DNA of 34,415 nucleotides, taken from positions 1-34,415 of the forward strand of contig LNFJ01000025.1 in assembly GCA_001464625.1 (NCBI GenBank), read 5' to 3'. The translations under genes were made by a program, and so were the position numbers. Every line of letters begins with the position of its first letter. The first letter of the stretch is position 1. Origin of the DNA: Bacteroidia bacterium Ga0077558 (GTDB lineage Bacteria > Bacteroidota > Bacteroidia > Chitinophagales > Chitinophagaceae). The notes under the pieces are model-generated. The model searched no databases, was not told where the DNA came from, and worked only from the letters and a program-made list of their open reading frames with translations. Of this stretch, positions 7,416 through 16,038 are shown piece after piece.

Positions 7416-9329
7416 TTAAAATTCAGTGTATTTAAATCCCATTTTACCGTTTATATCCATTGGGAGGTTTTTGCTGCCGAAAAGTAGAATACAGTTATCA
7501 AGCAATACACAAAGCTCTCTTCTTGTAATAAAACGTTCGGGATTAAAATCTTTTAAACCCCATTTTTCCCAATGCATTTTTAAATCCTCAACTTTCGATA
7601 TTGTATGAAGTACTTCTTTCCACCAAAATTTTCTTACCCCTTTTATTTTACTAAAACAGTTCAATATTGTCCTTTCTTTCCCCGGAGGCAACCTGAAGCC
7701 ACTCCTTGTTCCGAAATATCTACCAAACCCAATAATTAGCTCCATATCCATTACCAAACTATCCGGATAAAAAAACATTTTATTCCCCCAACCTTCTGCT
7801 TTGCCTGTACCTTTTAATATTCCGGTTACCCCAACTTTTTGTATAGCTTCCCAATGAGGATCAGTTGGCTTCACATCCACAAAAGGCATTAAATAAGTTC
7901 TTGTTTTCAGCAATTCCTCCTGCACTATTCTTACTGGCACTTCGCTCACTTTCTTTTTTAATTGAACTGTCTTTGCAGCTAATACTCCTGCTGCCTGCCC
8001 GGTCAATAAAACAATAGGTTGCAATCTTGTGGTGCCATTTACAATATTCGTTACGGAAATTCCTTTTTCACAAACGATCAATCCATCTATTGTTTCAGGT
8101 ATCAATGCTCCCATCGGTACATTAAAAGATGGTATCGGCGGAAATTCTATCTCCGGTACTTTGCCCGGATAACGGGCATGATGATGATCTACCGGATAAT
8201 CACCAACAGATATTCCTGTTCTGTACAAAGTGGCGTCATACGGATTCTTAATATGATTGATATTCATCCGCACCAACCCTTTTAATCTTCGTCCTTCCCG
8301 GTTATAAGGTATCAATGCCATGCCGGCATCCAGTTCATCATCCGCCAGCCCAATATTTTTCATTCCTAGCTCTGTCTGCATAAAATAAATAAACCCAAGG
8401 GTGTGTTGTTTTGCCAACTCGTATTTCGTATTTCGTTCTTCGTAGTTGTCTTCTACTACATTCAAATAAATATCATTTCCAAATGGTGGCCAGTTAAGCA
8501 TGTACTTATCAAACTTTGCACCCGGGCTGCGTGGCAGTTTTCCATAATTCAGCATTTTTAATTTATCGCCGTTCCAGGGTTTGTCCTCACAAGGAGCATC
8601 GGTGCAAGTGCAATAATATTTTTTTGCATCATAGCCATCGGGTTTTGCAATTGTTTTATCAGCATCCTTGCCATAATCTTTTAATATAACCGCCCAGGTA
8701 AGGTCTTGTATGATATCATTCTTTTGTCTTGCTTCCTTTTCTCCACTGATGGCCGGATCATCCATCCCCAGGTCATATGCCGCACCGGCTTTGGCAAACA
8801 CATCACCCAGTTCTGTACCGTCAACAATAACTGTTGCATTTACTTTCAATGCTTCTGTGTTGTCCTTATTATAAAAAGAGGAAGCAATGACTTTATTTCC
8901 CTTTTTGGAAACCGTTTCAAATTCATACCCAAAAATCACAGTGAGATTTTTTTCTTTAGCCGCCCATGCTTTGAAGATACTGTCAGCAACACGGGGTTCG
9001 AAGTTGGTATTGCTAACCCAACCCGTATTCAACCGGTTTCTTTTATAATGCTTATACAATGCCTGTCGGAATTCTTCCCACATTCCACTGGGTAATTGAT
9101 CATTTCCATCCGTGCAACTTACTCCCGCAGCAGTTAACATTCCGCCAAGCATCGTCGTTGGTTCAACCAGAACTGTTTTTACTCCCAGTCTTGCTGATTG
9201 AATGGCTGCAGCAGTTCCTCCTACACCGCCACCTATTACTAAAACTTCAGTTTCCATTGTACGAACCTGTCGTTGTGCAAAAAGCCAAAACGGGGACAAG
9301 AGAAAAAATGACAGCAATAGTCTTTTCAT
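7416..9329 (-). CDS. Exported FAD-dependent oxidoreductase (FAD_oxidored family) with SLH-like C-terminus
   Basis: This 637-residue protein has a Sec signal (MKRLLLSFFLLSPFWLFAQ) followed by an N-terminal dinucleotide-binding site, EVLVIGGGVGGTAAA, with VLVEPTTMLGGMLTAAG. This matches the FAD_oxidored family, which includes proteins often annotated as xanthan lyase-associated. IVDGTELGDVFAKAGA and TGISVGDYPVDHHHARY are further conserved blocks. The region after about residue 470 contains DVKPTDPHWEAIQKVGVTGI, then FFYPDS, and later FITRRELCVLL, which resemble S-layer homology repeats. It is the first gene of the operon with the TIM barrel, Gfo/Idh/MocA and Ldh genes. I infer a sugar-ring or polyol oxidation upstream of the other steps; the substrate is unknown. 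There is no twin-arginine motif although it binds FAD. Confidence 0.88.
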   Translation of the reverse strand: MKRLLLSFFLLSPFWLFAQRQVRTMETEVLVIGGGVGGTAAAIQSARLGVKTVLVEPTTMLGGMLTAAGVSCTDGNDQLPSGMWEEFRQALYKHYKRNRLNTGWVSNTNFEPRVADSIFKAWAAKEKNLTVIFGYEFETVSKKGNKVIASSFYNKDNTEALKVNATVIVDGTELGDVFAKAGAAYDLGMDDPAISGEKEARQKNDIIQDLTWAVILKDYGKDADKTIAKPDGYDAKKYYCTCTDAPCEDKPWNGDKLKMLNYGKLPRSPGAKFDKYMLNWPPFGNDIYLNVVEDNYEERNTKYELAKQHTLGFIYFMQTELGMKNIGLADDELDAGMALIPYNREGRRLKGLVRMNINHIKNPYDATLYRTGISVGDYPVDHHHARYPGKVPEIEFPPIPSFNVPMGALIPETIDGLIVCEKGISVTNIVNGTTRLQPIVLLTGQAAGVLAAKTVQLKKKVSEVPVRIVQEELLKTRTYLMPFVDVKPTDPHWEAIQKVGVTGILKGTGKAEGWGNKMFFYPDSLVMDMELIIGFGRYFGTRSGFRLPPGKERTILNCFSKIKGVRKFWWKEVLHTISKVEDLKMHWEKWGLKDFNPERFITRRELCVLLDNCILLFGSKNLPMDINGKMGFKYTEF

Positions 9330-9361
9330 AGTTTCAAGTTACATGATTCAGGATAGAAAAT

Positions 9362-9394
9362 AGAAATGCTCCTGCAAAAAACAGGAGCATTTCT
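9362..9394 (-). terminator. Terminator hairpin after ssb
   Basis: A perfect 13-bp stem, AGAAATGCTCCTG with CAGGAGCATTTCT, encloses a 7-base A-rich loop (T-rich on the minus strand). On the minus strand it is followed by CTATTTTCTATCC, a modest T-rich tail. It lies 20 bases after the ssb stop and before the FAD oxidoreductase start, so it separates ssb from the following operon. Confidence 0.8.
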
Positions 9395-9414
9395 AAGCAA
9401 ATAGTATTGGTTCT

Positions 9415-9867
9415 TTAAAAAGGTAAATCGTCTACTGGCTCTGTTATTTCATTAGGCGCAGGCACATTGCTGTTGCCCGACATTGCTGATGAAGCATTGT
9501 TTGGTTGCTGATAAGAAGCCCCTCCCAATGAGTTTTCAGCTTTGCTGCTTCCTAACAATTGTACTTCTCTTACACGAAGTGAAAGGGAAGAACCCGGAGT
9601 GCCATCATTTCTTTGAAAAGATCTTGCTTCAGGTTGTCCTTCTACAAATACCTGCGTGCCTTTTTGCAGGTAGGGAGAAATTGCTGTTCTGTCTGTCCAA
9701 TACGCACAGTCTACCCAAATGGTTTTTGTTTGCAAAACTCCCTGGCTGTCTTTGTACTTTTCTGAATGGGCAACAGTAAAGTTGATTACACTTTTTCCGT
9801 TTACCGTGTTTACTACACAGTCTTTGCCTAAGTGCCCGATAACTTGCATTTTAATCATAGTGCTCAA
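9415..9867 (-). CDS. ssb: Single-stranded DNA-binding protein
   Basis: This 150-residue protein has an N-terminal OB-fold (about 1-110) beginning MIKMQVIGHLGKDCVVN and containing KSVINFTVAHSEKYKD, WVDCAYWTDRTA and GTQVFVEGQPEARSF, all typical of bacterial SSB. It is followed by a Gln/Asn/Ser-rich linker and the acidic tip EPVDDLPF, the docking peptide for replication and repair partners. Length is normal. An alternative ATG three codons in (MIKMQ) is possible. The gene appears monocistronic, with a strong terminator after it. It protects single-stranded DNA in replication, repair and recombination. Confidence 0.95.
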   Translation of the reverse strand: MSTMIKMQVIGHLGKDCVVNTVNGKSVINFTVAHSEKYKDSQGVLQTKTIWVDCAYWTDRTAISPYLQKGTQVFVEGQPEARSFQRNDGTPGSSLSLRVREVQLLGSSKAENSLGGASYQQPNNASSAMSGNSNVPAPNEITEPVDDLPF

Positions 9868-9979
9868 TTTTTAATGTGACGTAATTAATTTAGGGAGGCA
9901 AAATACTAAATTTTGTAGTACAATAAATAGCCGCAAAAAAGAAAAACCAAGAATGTGAATAAATAGCTGTTATCTGAAA

Positions 9980-12559
9980 TTATTCTTCTGATCGTCCGCT
10001 TGCCGCATCTATTATTCTTCCAAAGAAAATGGCATTCATAAATAACTTGGTACCGCCAAGCCAAAATGCCCGAAAGTTTGGATTATCTGCAATATTAATT
10101 ACACGACCGCCACCTACTGTATTTACGATAACTGCTGCTGAATTTTTGATGGCGTCTTTATTCTCCTTACTTACCCATCCGCTTTGCATGGGATTGGCTC
10201 CATAATAAAAAGGAGTAGCATACGGGTTTTTGCTTTTCTCCATAAACACACTGTTAGCTTTAAATAAACTTATTGTTGATTGGCTATAACCATACGTTAA
10301 TGGGTGAGTAAGGTCTGCTTCGGCGCCGAAAATTGCGCCTGTCACTCTTTGTGCGCCATCAATCTGCTCCCGGTCGATGTAACGCTTTTTTTGCAAGCTA
10401 TCAACCGGAGGTTTTGCTTTTTTAAATTTTACATCGCTGATTCCGCTTTGTGCAGCCCAGGTAACAGCATCTTCCGTTACAATCAAGGTGCCACCAGCTT
10501 GTACCCAGCTTTTTAATTTCTCTTTATTCAAATCACCATAATTACCACTCACTAAAATGATGGTATTATATTTATCAATATCAGTTCTGTTAAAAGAAGT
10601 TGTTTCCAAATGTGTAGTTGGAATATTCATTCGCTGATCCAACAAATGCCAAACCTCACCTGCATCCAATGCATTTACACCATTACCTGTAAGCATAGCA
10701 ATATTCGGTTTTGTAAGTACTACAAATTTGGCACTGCCTATATCTACACCCGATGACGAAGCACCGGTTTGTAAGGGATAAGCTTTTAGTTTATTTCGGC
10801 TAACCACATCATTCAACAACCGGTTGATTTCATTTGCTGAATGCGACTGCCCTTGAATAGGTATTAATAATGTTCCATAATCAAATGCTTTATTGGAATT
10901 ATTGATACCGATTTCAAATGAACGGGTAGAAACTTTTACAATTAGTCCGGCAGATTGTAATTCATAAAGGGCTTTTGGCGCAAGTAATTTATCCCACTCT
11001 ACCAGATAACCATAAGATGAATTGGCAAGAGTTGTTTTAATAGCTGGCTCTTCTGCATTTGTTACTCTTGTACCCAATAATGATGAAGTAAACTGTGTAG
11101 CAGCTAATTCTGCCGAAGGCAACCCAAATGCAAGCGGCATTGTCCACGCAGTAATATCATAAAACAAACTGTCTTTGTAATTAAACGTTTTTTCAAAAAT
11201 AGTTTGTATTAATTTATACTGTGGTTGATTGGCGGGCACAACATATGAAGTAGCCGGTTCAAAATCTTTTCCATCTGCTTTCAATTTGCTGCCTAATTTA
11301 TAAACTTCAATTTGATGACGTAGCAACATTTCTGTAAACACAGCAGATTTTGTTTCGTCCTTTTTATCGCCATACACAAATGCTTTGGTTGCTGCTAAAG
11401 AACCTTCTGCTAATGAATTTTTGAAAAAATCTCTTTGGAAAGAAAGAAACTCTTTTCTTAAAGCATTGGCACCTTCTAAGGTAGATAATGCTGTTACAAA
11501 CTGATTTTTTATAGTAGCAGGAAAGCTCAGCAATCCGTTTGCAGTTTGTTGTAAATGCCCTCTTGAAGATGCCTGTTCAAACAAAATACCAATGGCACCA
11601 TTAATATCCGGGTAGGTAGAACCCTTTCCATAATAAAAATCATCATAATTTTCCTTGGTAAAATACAACGACCCGATATGATCTAAATATTTTGCATGAA
11701 AAGTTCCCAGTTTCGCAGTTAGCTCCTGGTTTTTTACTGGTGTCAGCGGATTAACTCTTGATGGTACTCCCGGTTGAAAAAAGAACGTAGCATTACTTCC
11801 CTGCTCATGATGATCAGTTAAAATATTCGGTTTCCATTTATGAAACCAACCTAAACGGTTTTGACTTTCTACATGCACTGCGGGTAACCAGTCTCGATTC
11901 AGATCAAACCAATAATGATTAAAACGGCCACCCGGCCATACCTCATTAAACTCTCTTGAATTTGGATCACTTACTAAATTTTTACTCTTATGCTGATTAG
12001 CCCATGTTGAAAAACGCTGTAACCCATCCGGGTTAAAAGAAGGATCAAAAAGTATTACCGTATTATCCAGCATATCATCAATTTGTTTTCCCTGTGCTGC
12101 TGCCAAATAATATGCACTTAGCAAACTTGCGTTAGCACCACTTGCTTCATTACCATGTATTGAATGCCCGATGTAAACAACAATAGGCATGTTATCAATA
12201 TTGACAGATGCAGATTTTGAAGGATCTGATAATTGTAAATGCTGTTGCCTTATCTGCTCAAGATTTGCATGATTTTTTTTGGAAGTAATGATCAGCAAAA
12301 CTTGTGGGCGGCTTTCATAACTCAACCCCATCATTTCTAATTTCACTCTATCTGGTGCTGCCGTTGCAATTGCTTTCATATAATTCACCAGACGGTCATG
12401 CGTTACATGCCACTCACCCACTTCATGATAGATAACATCTTTGGGTTTTGGAATATCAGCGTTGTAAGAAACAGAGTCGGGCAAATAATACTTTAAATCT
12501 TGCGCAAAGAGGCCTGTGCAGGAAAATAACAGGCAGACGATGATGTTAATTTTCTTCAT
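9980..12559 (-). CDS. Exported M14-family zinc carboxypeptidase with amidotransferase-like C-terminal domain
   Basis: The 859-residue product has a Sec signal (MKKINIIVCLLFSCTGLFAQ). The peptidase domain (about 45-360) shows the zinc motif HGNE (His135, Glu138) in GHSIHGNEASG, the third ligand His in TDHHEQGS near 250, NPDG and DLNRDW. The probable catalytic Glu is in GILFEQASSRG. The C-terminal part (about 600-770) contains KYNTIILVSGNYGDLNKEKL and KSWVQAGGTLIVTEDA, which look like the Rossmann-like class I glutamine amidotransferase fold often fused to large Bacteroidota M14 proteins. It probably trims peptides in the periplasm or at the surface. It is divergent from mnmA and apparently alone. 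The second M14 gene at 27814 lacks the C-terminal domain. Confidence 0.9.
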   Translation of the reverse strand: MKKINIIVCLLFSCTGLFAQDLKYYLPDSVSYNADIPKPKDVIYHEVGEWHVTHDRLVNYMKAIATAAPDRVKLEMMGLSYESRPQVLLIITSKKNHANLEQIRQQHLQLSDPSKSASVNIDNMPIVVYIGHSIHGNEASGANASLLSAYYLAAAQGKQIDDMLDNTVILFDPSFNPDGLQRFSTWANQHKSKNLVSDPNSREFNEVWPGGRFNHYWFDLNRDWLPAVHVESQNRLGWFHKWKPNILTDHHEQGSNATFFFQPGVPSRVNPLTPVKNQELTAKLGTFHAKYLDHIGSLYFTKENYDDFYYGKGSTYPDINGAIGILFEQASSRGHLQQTANGLLSFPATIKNQFVTALSTLEGANALRKEFLSFQRDFFKNSLAEGSLAATKAFVYGDKKDETKSAVFTEMLLRHQIEVYKLGSKLKADGKDFEPATSYVVPANQPQYKLIQTIFEKTFNYKDSLFYDITAWTMPLAFGLPSAELAATQFTSSLLGTRVTNAEEPAIKTTLANSSYGYLVEWDKLLAPKALYELQSAGLIVKVSTRSFEIGINNSNKAFDYGTLLIPIQGQSHSANEINRLLNDVVSRNKLKAYPLQTGASSSGVDIGSAKFVVLTKPNIAMLTGNGVNALDAGEVWHLLDQRMNIPTTHLETTSFNRTDIDKYNTIILVSGNYGDLNKEKLKSWVQAGGTLIVTEDAVTWAAQSGISDVKFKKAKPPVDSLQKKRYIDREQIDGAQRVTGAIFGAEADLTHPLTYGYSQSTISLFKANSVFMEKSKNPYATPFYYGANPMQSGWVSKENKDAIKNSAAVIVNTVGGGRVINIADNPNFRAFWLGGTKLFMNAIFFGRIIDAASGRSEE

Positions 12560-12656
12560 AATGTGATGGTTATAAATATGGAAGGGAAGATAAAGAATAA
12601 TTGTGTACGGTCATTCGTGGCCATGAATTGTCTTTCCGGAAGCCCTGATACATTCG

Positions 12657-12664
12657 TATATTTG
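12657..12664 (+). promoter_or_regulatory. -7 promoter box for mnmA
   Basis: TATATTTG is an exact match to TAnnTTTG, 20 bases before the mnmA ATG. A TTTC at 12633-12636 gives a spacer of about 20 bases and could serve as the -33 element. Confidence 0.6.
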
Positions 12665-12684
12665 CAGCTTGAATTTTTTTTAAT

Positions 12685-13791
12685 ATGAGCAAGAAAGGAA
12701 AAGTGCTGGTAGCTATGAGCGGCGGTATTGATAGTACCGTTACTGCGCTAATGCTAAACGATGAAGGCTACGAAGTAGTAGGCATCACTATGAAAACATG
12801 GGACTATGAAGCAAGCGGTGGCAGCAAAAAAGAAACAGGCTGTTGCAACGTAGATAGTTTTAATGATGCAAGGCAAGCTGCTGTTGAACATGGCTTTCCG
12901 CATTACATACTTGACATACGGGAAGAGTTCGGCGGTTTTGTGGTAGAAAATTTTGTTGAAGAATACCTGGCCGGAAGAACACCGAACCCCTGCGTTCTTT
13001 GTAATACCCATATTAAATGGAGAGCCTTATTAAAAAGAGCTGATGCATTGGGTTGTGATTTTATTGCAACGGGTCATTATGCAAAGATCCGTCAGCATGA
13101 TAATGGACGTTTCGTAGTAAGCAAAGCAATTGATGATACAAAAGATCAGAGCTATGTGTTGTGGGGATTGCAGCAAGATCTATTGAGCAGAACTTTATTA
13201 CCACTAGCCCCTTATCGCAAAACTGAGATTCGCCAAATGGCATTGGACTACGGCTACCCTGAACTCGCCAAAAAAAGTGAGAGCTATGAAATATGTTTTG
13301 TACCGGACAATGACTACCGTGGATTTTTAAAAAGAAGGGTAGATGGGTTAGAAGAAAGAGTAGCTGGCGGGAACTTCATTGATAAAACTGGCAAGATTTT
13401 AGGAACGCATAAAGGCTATCCTTTTTATACAATTGGGCAGCGAAAAGGGCTCGACATTACATTTGGCAAACCAGTTTTTGTCACCAAAATTGATCCTGAA
13501 CATAACACTGTAATGTTGGGCGACGAAGAAGACCTGGAGCAAAATGAAATGACGGTAGGGAAGCTGAACCTGATAAAGTATGATATTATTACCCCTGGGA
13601 TGGAAGCTACTACCAAAATCAGGTATAAAGACAAAGGCAGTCTTTCAAATATTTATCCTGAGGGCGGACAAATGAAAGTCCGCTTTTATGAAAATGCCAA
13701 AGGCATAGCACCCGGCCAAAGTGCTGTATTTTATGAGGGAGATGATGTGATAGGCGGAGGGATAATACAGTCGGGTATAATGAGTCTATAG
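12685..13791 (+). CDS. mnmA: tRNA-specific 2-thiouridylase MnmA
   Basis: This 368-residue enzyme puts the 2-thio group on U34 of Lys, Glu and Gln tRNAs, with ATP and sulfur relayed from a desulfurase. The N-terminal PP-loop domain opens with VAMSGGIDST. The catalytic cysteines are Cys103 or Cys106 in NPCVLCNTHIKW (the nucleophile position) and Cys204 in YEICFVPDNDYRGF. QRKGLDITFGKP and KIRYKDKG mark the central and C-terminal beta domains. Length is normal and no motif is missing. It is divergent from the M14 peptidase. Its stop codon lies in one arm of a long inverted repeat (13788-13870), which may act in 3' end formation. Confidence 0.97.
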   Translation: MSKKGKVLVAMSGGIDSTVTALMLNDEGYEVVGITMKTWDYEASGGSKKETGCCNVDSFNDARQAAVEHGFPHYILDIREEFGGFVVENFVEEYLAGRTPNPCVLCNTHIKWRALLKRADALGCDFIATGHYAKIRQHDNGRFVVSKAIDDTKDQSYVLWGLQQDLLSRTLLPLAPYRKTEIRQMALDYGYPELAKKSESYEICFVPDNDYRGFLKRRVDGLEERVAGGNFIDKTGKILGTHKGYPFYTIGQRKGLDITFGKPVFVTKIDPEHNTVMLGDEEDLEQNEMTVGKLNLIKYDIITPGMEATTKIRYKDKGSLSNIYPEGGQMKVRFYENAKGIAPGQSAVFYEGDDVIGGGIIQSGIMSL

Positions 13792-13870
13792 TTATGAGTC
13801 AATAGTCCGGAGAAAATACCCTTTAGTCAGTGTCGAGAGTCACGACTCAAGCCTATTGACTCCTAACTAT
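13788..13870. repeat. Long inverted repeat at the mnmA 3' end
   Basis: Arms 13788-13805 (containing TTATGAGTCAATAG) and 13853-13870 (containing CTATTGACTCCTAA) are complementary at 17 of 18 positions. Inside is a perfect small palindrome, GAGTCACGACTC, at 13837-13848. There is no T-run, so a standard terminator is unlikely. A partly similar AGTC-rich stretch lies at 24033-24063. Confidence 0.7.
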
Positions 13871-14020
13871 TTACAGGCAATAAAGCCCATCTTAATACGT
13901 TTTAAAGCGGGGAATCTATGTTTCCCAGCTTTTTGTTTGTAGTTTTAAGGCAGCTAACCGTCCCTGAAAACAGTCTTAAACCAAACGAATTTGTTATCCG
14001 TAAATATAGAAAGACCACTT

Positions 14021-14800
14021 ATGAGATTCTTTACAATCACCCGTCTGAGCCTGTTGGCTATTTTCGCAGGTACTTTTTTTTCGTGTAGTCCGGAAAAAGA
14101 AGAATTTACAACCGAACCTTTAAGCGATTATATGCCATTAGTAGTTGGCAAATACATTACGTATCGATTGGATTCCATGGTATTCAAGCAATTTGGAAGC
14201 GTAACCGAAATACATGAATACCAGGTGAAGCACCAGGTAGATGCAATTATTACAGACAATTCTGGAAATCAGAGTTACAGAATTAACCGTTATATCAGAG
14301 ATGCCGCAGGTGTTCAACCATGGCAAGTGCAGATAGAAGGTACTTTTTATATCACCCCAAAGTCCGACCAAATAGAAGTGATAGAAGATAACCTTCGCTT
14401 TATAAAATTACATTTACCAATCCGTGATGGGTTTAGTTGGAAAGGAAATAGCTATTTAACTGACGATCCTTACAGCCCGGCCGGATATAATTTCAGTAAT
14501 GATAACGATATGGAAGACTGGGATTTTTATTATGAGAATTTTGCACCAACATTTACTTATAAAAATATCAACTACAGGGATGTTTATACCGTTGAACAAG
14601 TTGACGAGTCATTGAATGTTCCCATTACTGTTCCTACTGCTTATGCCTCCCGATCCAGGGGTGTAGAAAAATATTCAAAAAATATTGGTTTAGTGTACCG
14701 AGAATATGAATTATGGGAATACCAACCGAATACTGGCGGCTCTGGCGGCCCTTATAAAAATGGTTTTGGTATTACCATGTGGATGATCGATCACAACTAA
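14021..14800 (+). CDS. Hypothetical lipoprotein
   Basis: From MRFFTITRLSLLAIFAG this is a 259-residue protein with a lipobox TFFSC, so it is probably an outer-membrane lipoprotein. An upstream in-frame ATG at 13991 would add ten residues before the signal sequence and is less likely. The mature protein opens EPLSDYMPLVVGKYITYRLD, a phrase common in Bacteroidota lipoproteins of unknown role. It continues as an all-beta-looking chain rich in aromatic residues (GFSWKGNSYL, DWDFYYENFAPTFTY). I recognise no enzymatic motif. It stands alone on the plus strand and converges with the rRNA methyltransferase gene, with only one base between the two stops. Confidence 0.8.
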   Translation: MRFFTITRLSLLAIFAGTFFSCSPEKEEFTTEPLSDYMPLVVGKYITYRLDSMVFKQFGSVTEIHEYQVKHQVDAIITDNSGNQSYRINRYIRDAAGVQPWQVQIEGTFYITPKSDQIEVIEDNLRFIKLHLPIRDGFSWKGNSYLTDDPYSPAGYNFSNDNDMEDWDFYYENFAPTFTYKNINYRDVYTVEQVDESLNVPITVPTAYASRSRGVEKYSKNIGLVYREYELWEYQPNTGGSGGPYKNGFGITMWMIDHN

Positions 14801-14801
14801 T

Positions 14802-15977
14802 TTACACCAGTGGTTTTTGAAATAGCACCGCAAACATGGTATCTGCTTTTTTATCATAACCCCTGAGCCATTCCATCTTCACTTCGTTGAGATGGAATTT
14901 TTGTTTAATATAGGTGGCCTGAACTTCATTCTCCTTTTTAAATACTGAGCAAGTGATATATAGTAAATGCCCGCCCGGCTTCAGCTGATTAATTACAGTA
15001 TCAATAATTCTACTTTGTAAAGTTGTGTAATCCTTTATTTTCTTTTCATCGAAATAACATAGCTGTTCGGGTGTTCGTCCCCAGGTACCGCTTCCACTAC
15101 AGGGAACATCCGCAATCACCAGATCAAATTGTTGGTTTAAAAAACCGGCATTAGGCTTTGTCAAATCCGCTACTAAACTTTTATACTTTTTTATTCCCGC
15201 TTCTGCAAAGCGTTTCTTCAGATTCGCTAGAATTGATTCTCTTATATCAGAAACTGTCAAATCGATTTTTCCAATAACATCTTTCGCTAATAATGACTTG
15301 CCACCGCTTGCTGCGCAACAATCCCAAATTTTAATTTGTCCTTGTGATCTCTGCCTGACTAACTGCAACAACTCCGCTACTCTTTGCGAACTATGATCTT
15401 GTATTACCGCTTCCTTATTTAATTCGATTACTTTATCAACCTTGGAGGAGTTTGGCAAAGCAAGGCAAGTTGAAGAAATAACAGTGTAGGGTATATTCTC
15501 CTTATCCAATTTTGTAACCACTGCTACTTCTTTACCCGAACGTAATCGCAGAAATAAATCAGGCTGCGATAAATGAGAAAAAATAAAAGCTGATTTATCA
15601 ATAGCCTCGCTAATTTCTTCTTTCCATAAAAAAATATCCTTGTCTATAAATTGCCAGCTTAGGAAATCTCTTTTCTCAAACAGTGCTAGTGATACTTTTT
15701 TATTCCACTCTGGTTTCAACTCTTCTAATAATTTATCAGACGATGAAGAACAAAGAAATAGAGCAACCAATATCTTTTCGTCTAATGGTATGCTTTGCAA
15801 AGCATTGCCTAATCTAAAATAGCAGTAACATAAATTGGTGGTGGTTTTCCTGTCTTTAGAGCCGAATTTTTTATTGGCAGAAAAATGTTTTTTTATAAAT
15901 GCAGCAAAAGGTTCTATTCCGTCATACTGCTTAAGAATTGCAATAGCTGAATTTAAATATGAGTAATAGCGGCTCAT
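14802..15977 (-). CDS. RsmB/NOL1-type rRNA (cytosine-5)-methyltransferase
   Basis: From MSRYYSYLNSAIAILKQY this is a 391-residue protein. A NusB-like helical N-terminal domain (about 1-130) precedes a Rossmann methyltransferase with the SAM site WDCCAASGGKS and the paired catalytic cysteines in IADVPCSGSGTWGR and LYITCSVFKKENE. These are hallmarks of m5C RNA methyltransferases such as RsmB, which modifies C967 of 16S rRNA. The longer in-frame start at 16028 would translate the odhB terminator hairpin as 17 extra residues, so I chose the internal ATG. It follows odhB but is separated from it by that terminator. The exact target base is inferred from the family only. Confidence 0.88.
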   Translation of the reverse strand: MSRYYSYLNSAIAILKQYDGIEPFAAFIKKHFSANKKFGSKDRKTTTNLCYCYFRLGNALQSIPLDEKILVALFLCSSSSDKLLEELKPEWNKKVSLALFEKRDFLSWQFIDKDIFLWKEEISEAIDKSAFIFSHLSQPDLFLRLRSGKEVAVVTKLDKENIPYTVISSTCLALPNSSKVDKVIELNKEAVIQDHSSQRVAELLQLVRQRSQGQIKIWDCCAASGGKSLLAKDVIGKIDLTVSDIRESILANLKKRFAEAGIKKYKSLVADLTKPNAGFLNQQFDLVIADVPCSGSGTWGRTPEQLCYFDEKKIKDYTTLQSRIIDTVINQLKPGGHLLYITCSVFKKENEVQATYIKQKFHLNEVKMEWLRGYDKKADTMFAVLFQKPLV

Positions 15978-15979
15978 TT

Positions 15980-16017
15980 TTTTTAAAAATAAAAAGCGGC
16001 TGTGATTCCACAACCGC
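15980..16017 (-). terminator. Intrinsic terminator after odhB
   Basis: On the minus strand a 9-bp stem, GCGGTTGTG with CACAGCCGC (one G-U pair), has a short GAAT-type loop and is followed directly by TTTTTATTTTT. It lies 22 bases after the odhB stop and overlaps the false N-terminal extension of the next gene. Confidence 0.85.
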
Positions 16018-16038
16018 CCAACAATCATTAAAATAATA

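Noticed and set aside
8706..9095. A 129-codon plus-strand reading frame opposite the FAD oxidoreductase
   Set aside because: It lies wholly within a well supported gene on the other strand and shows no recognisable domain or start signal.
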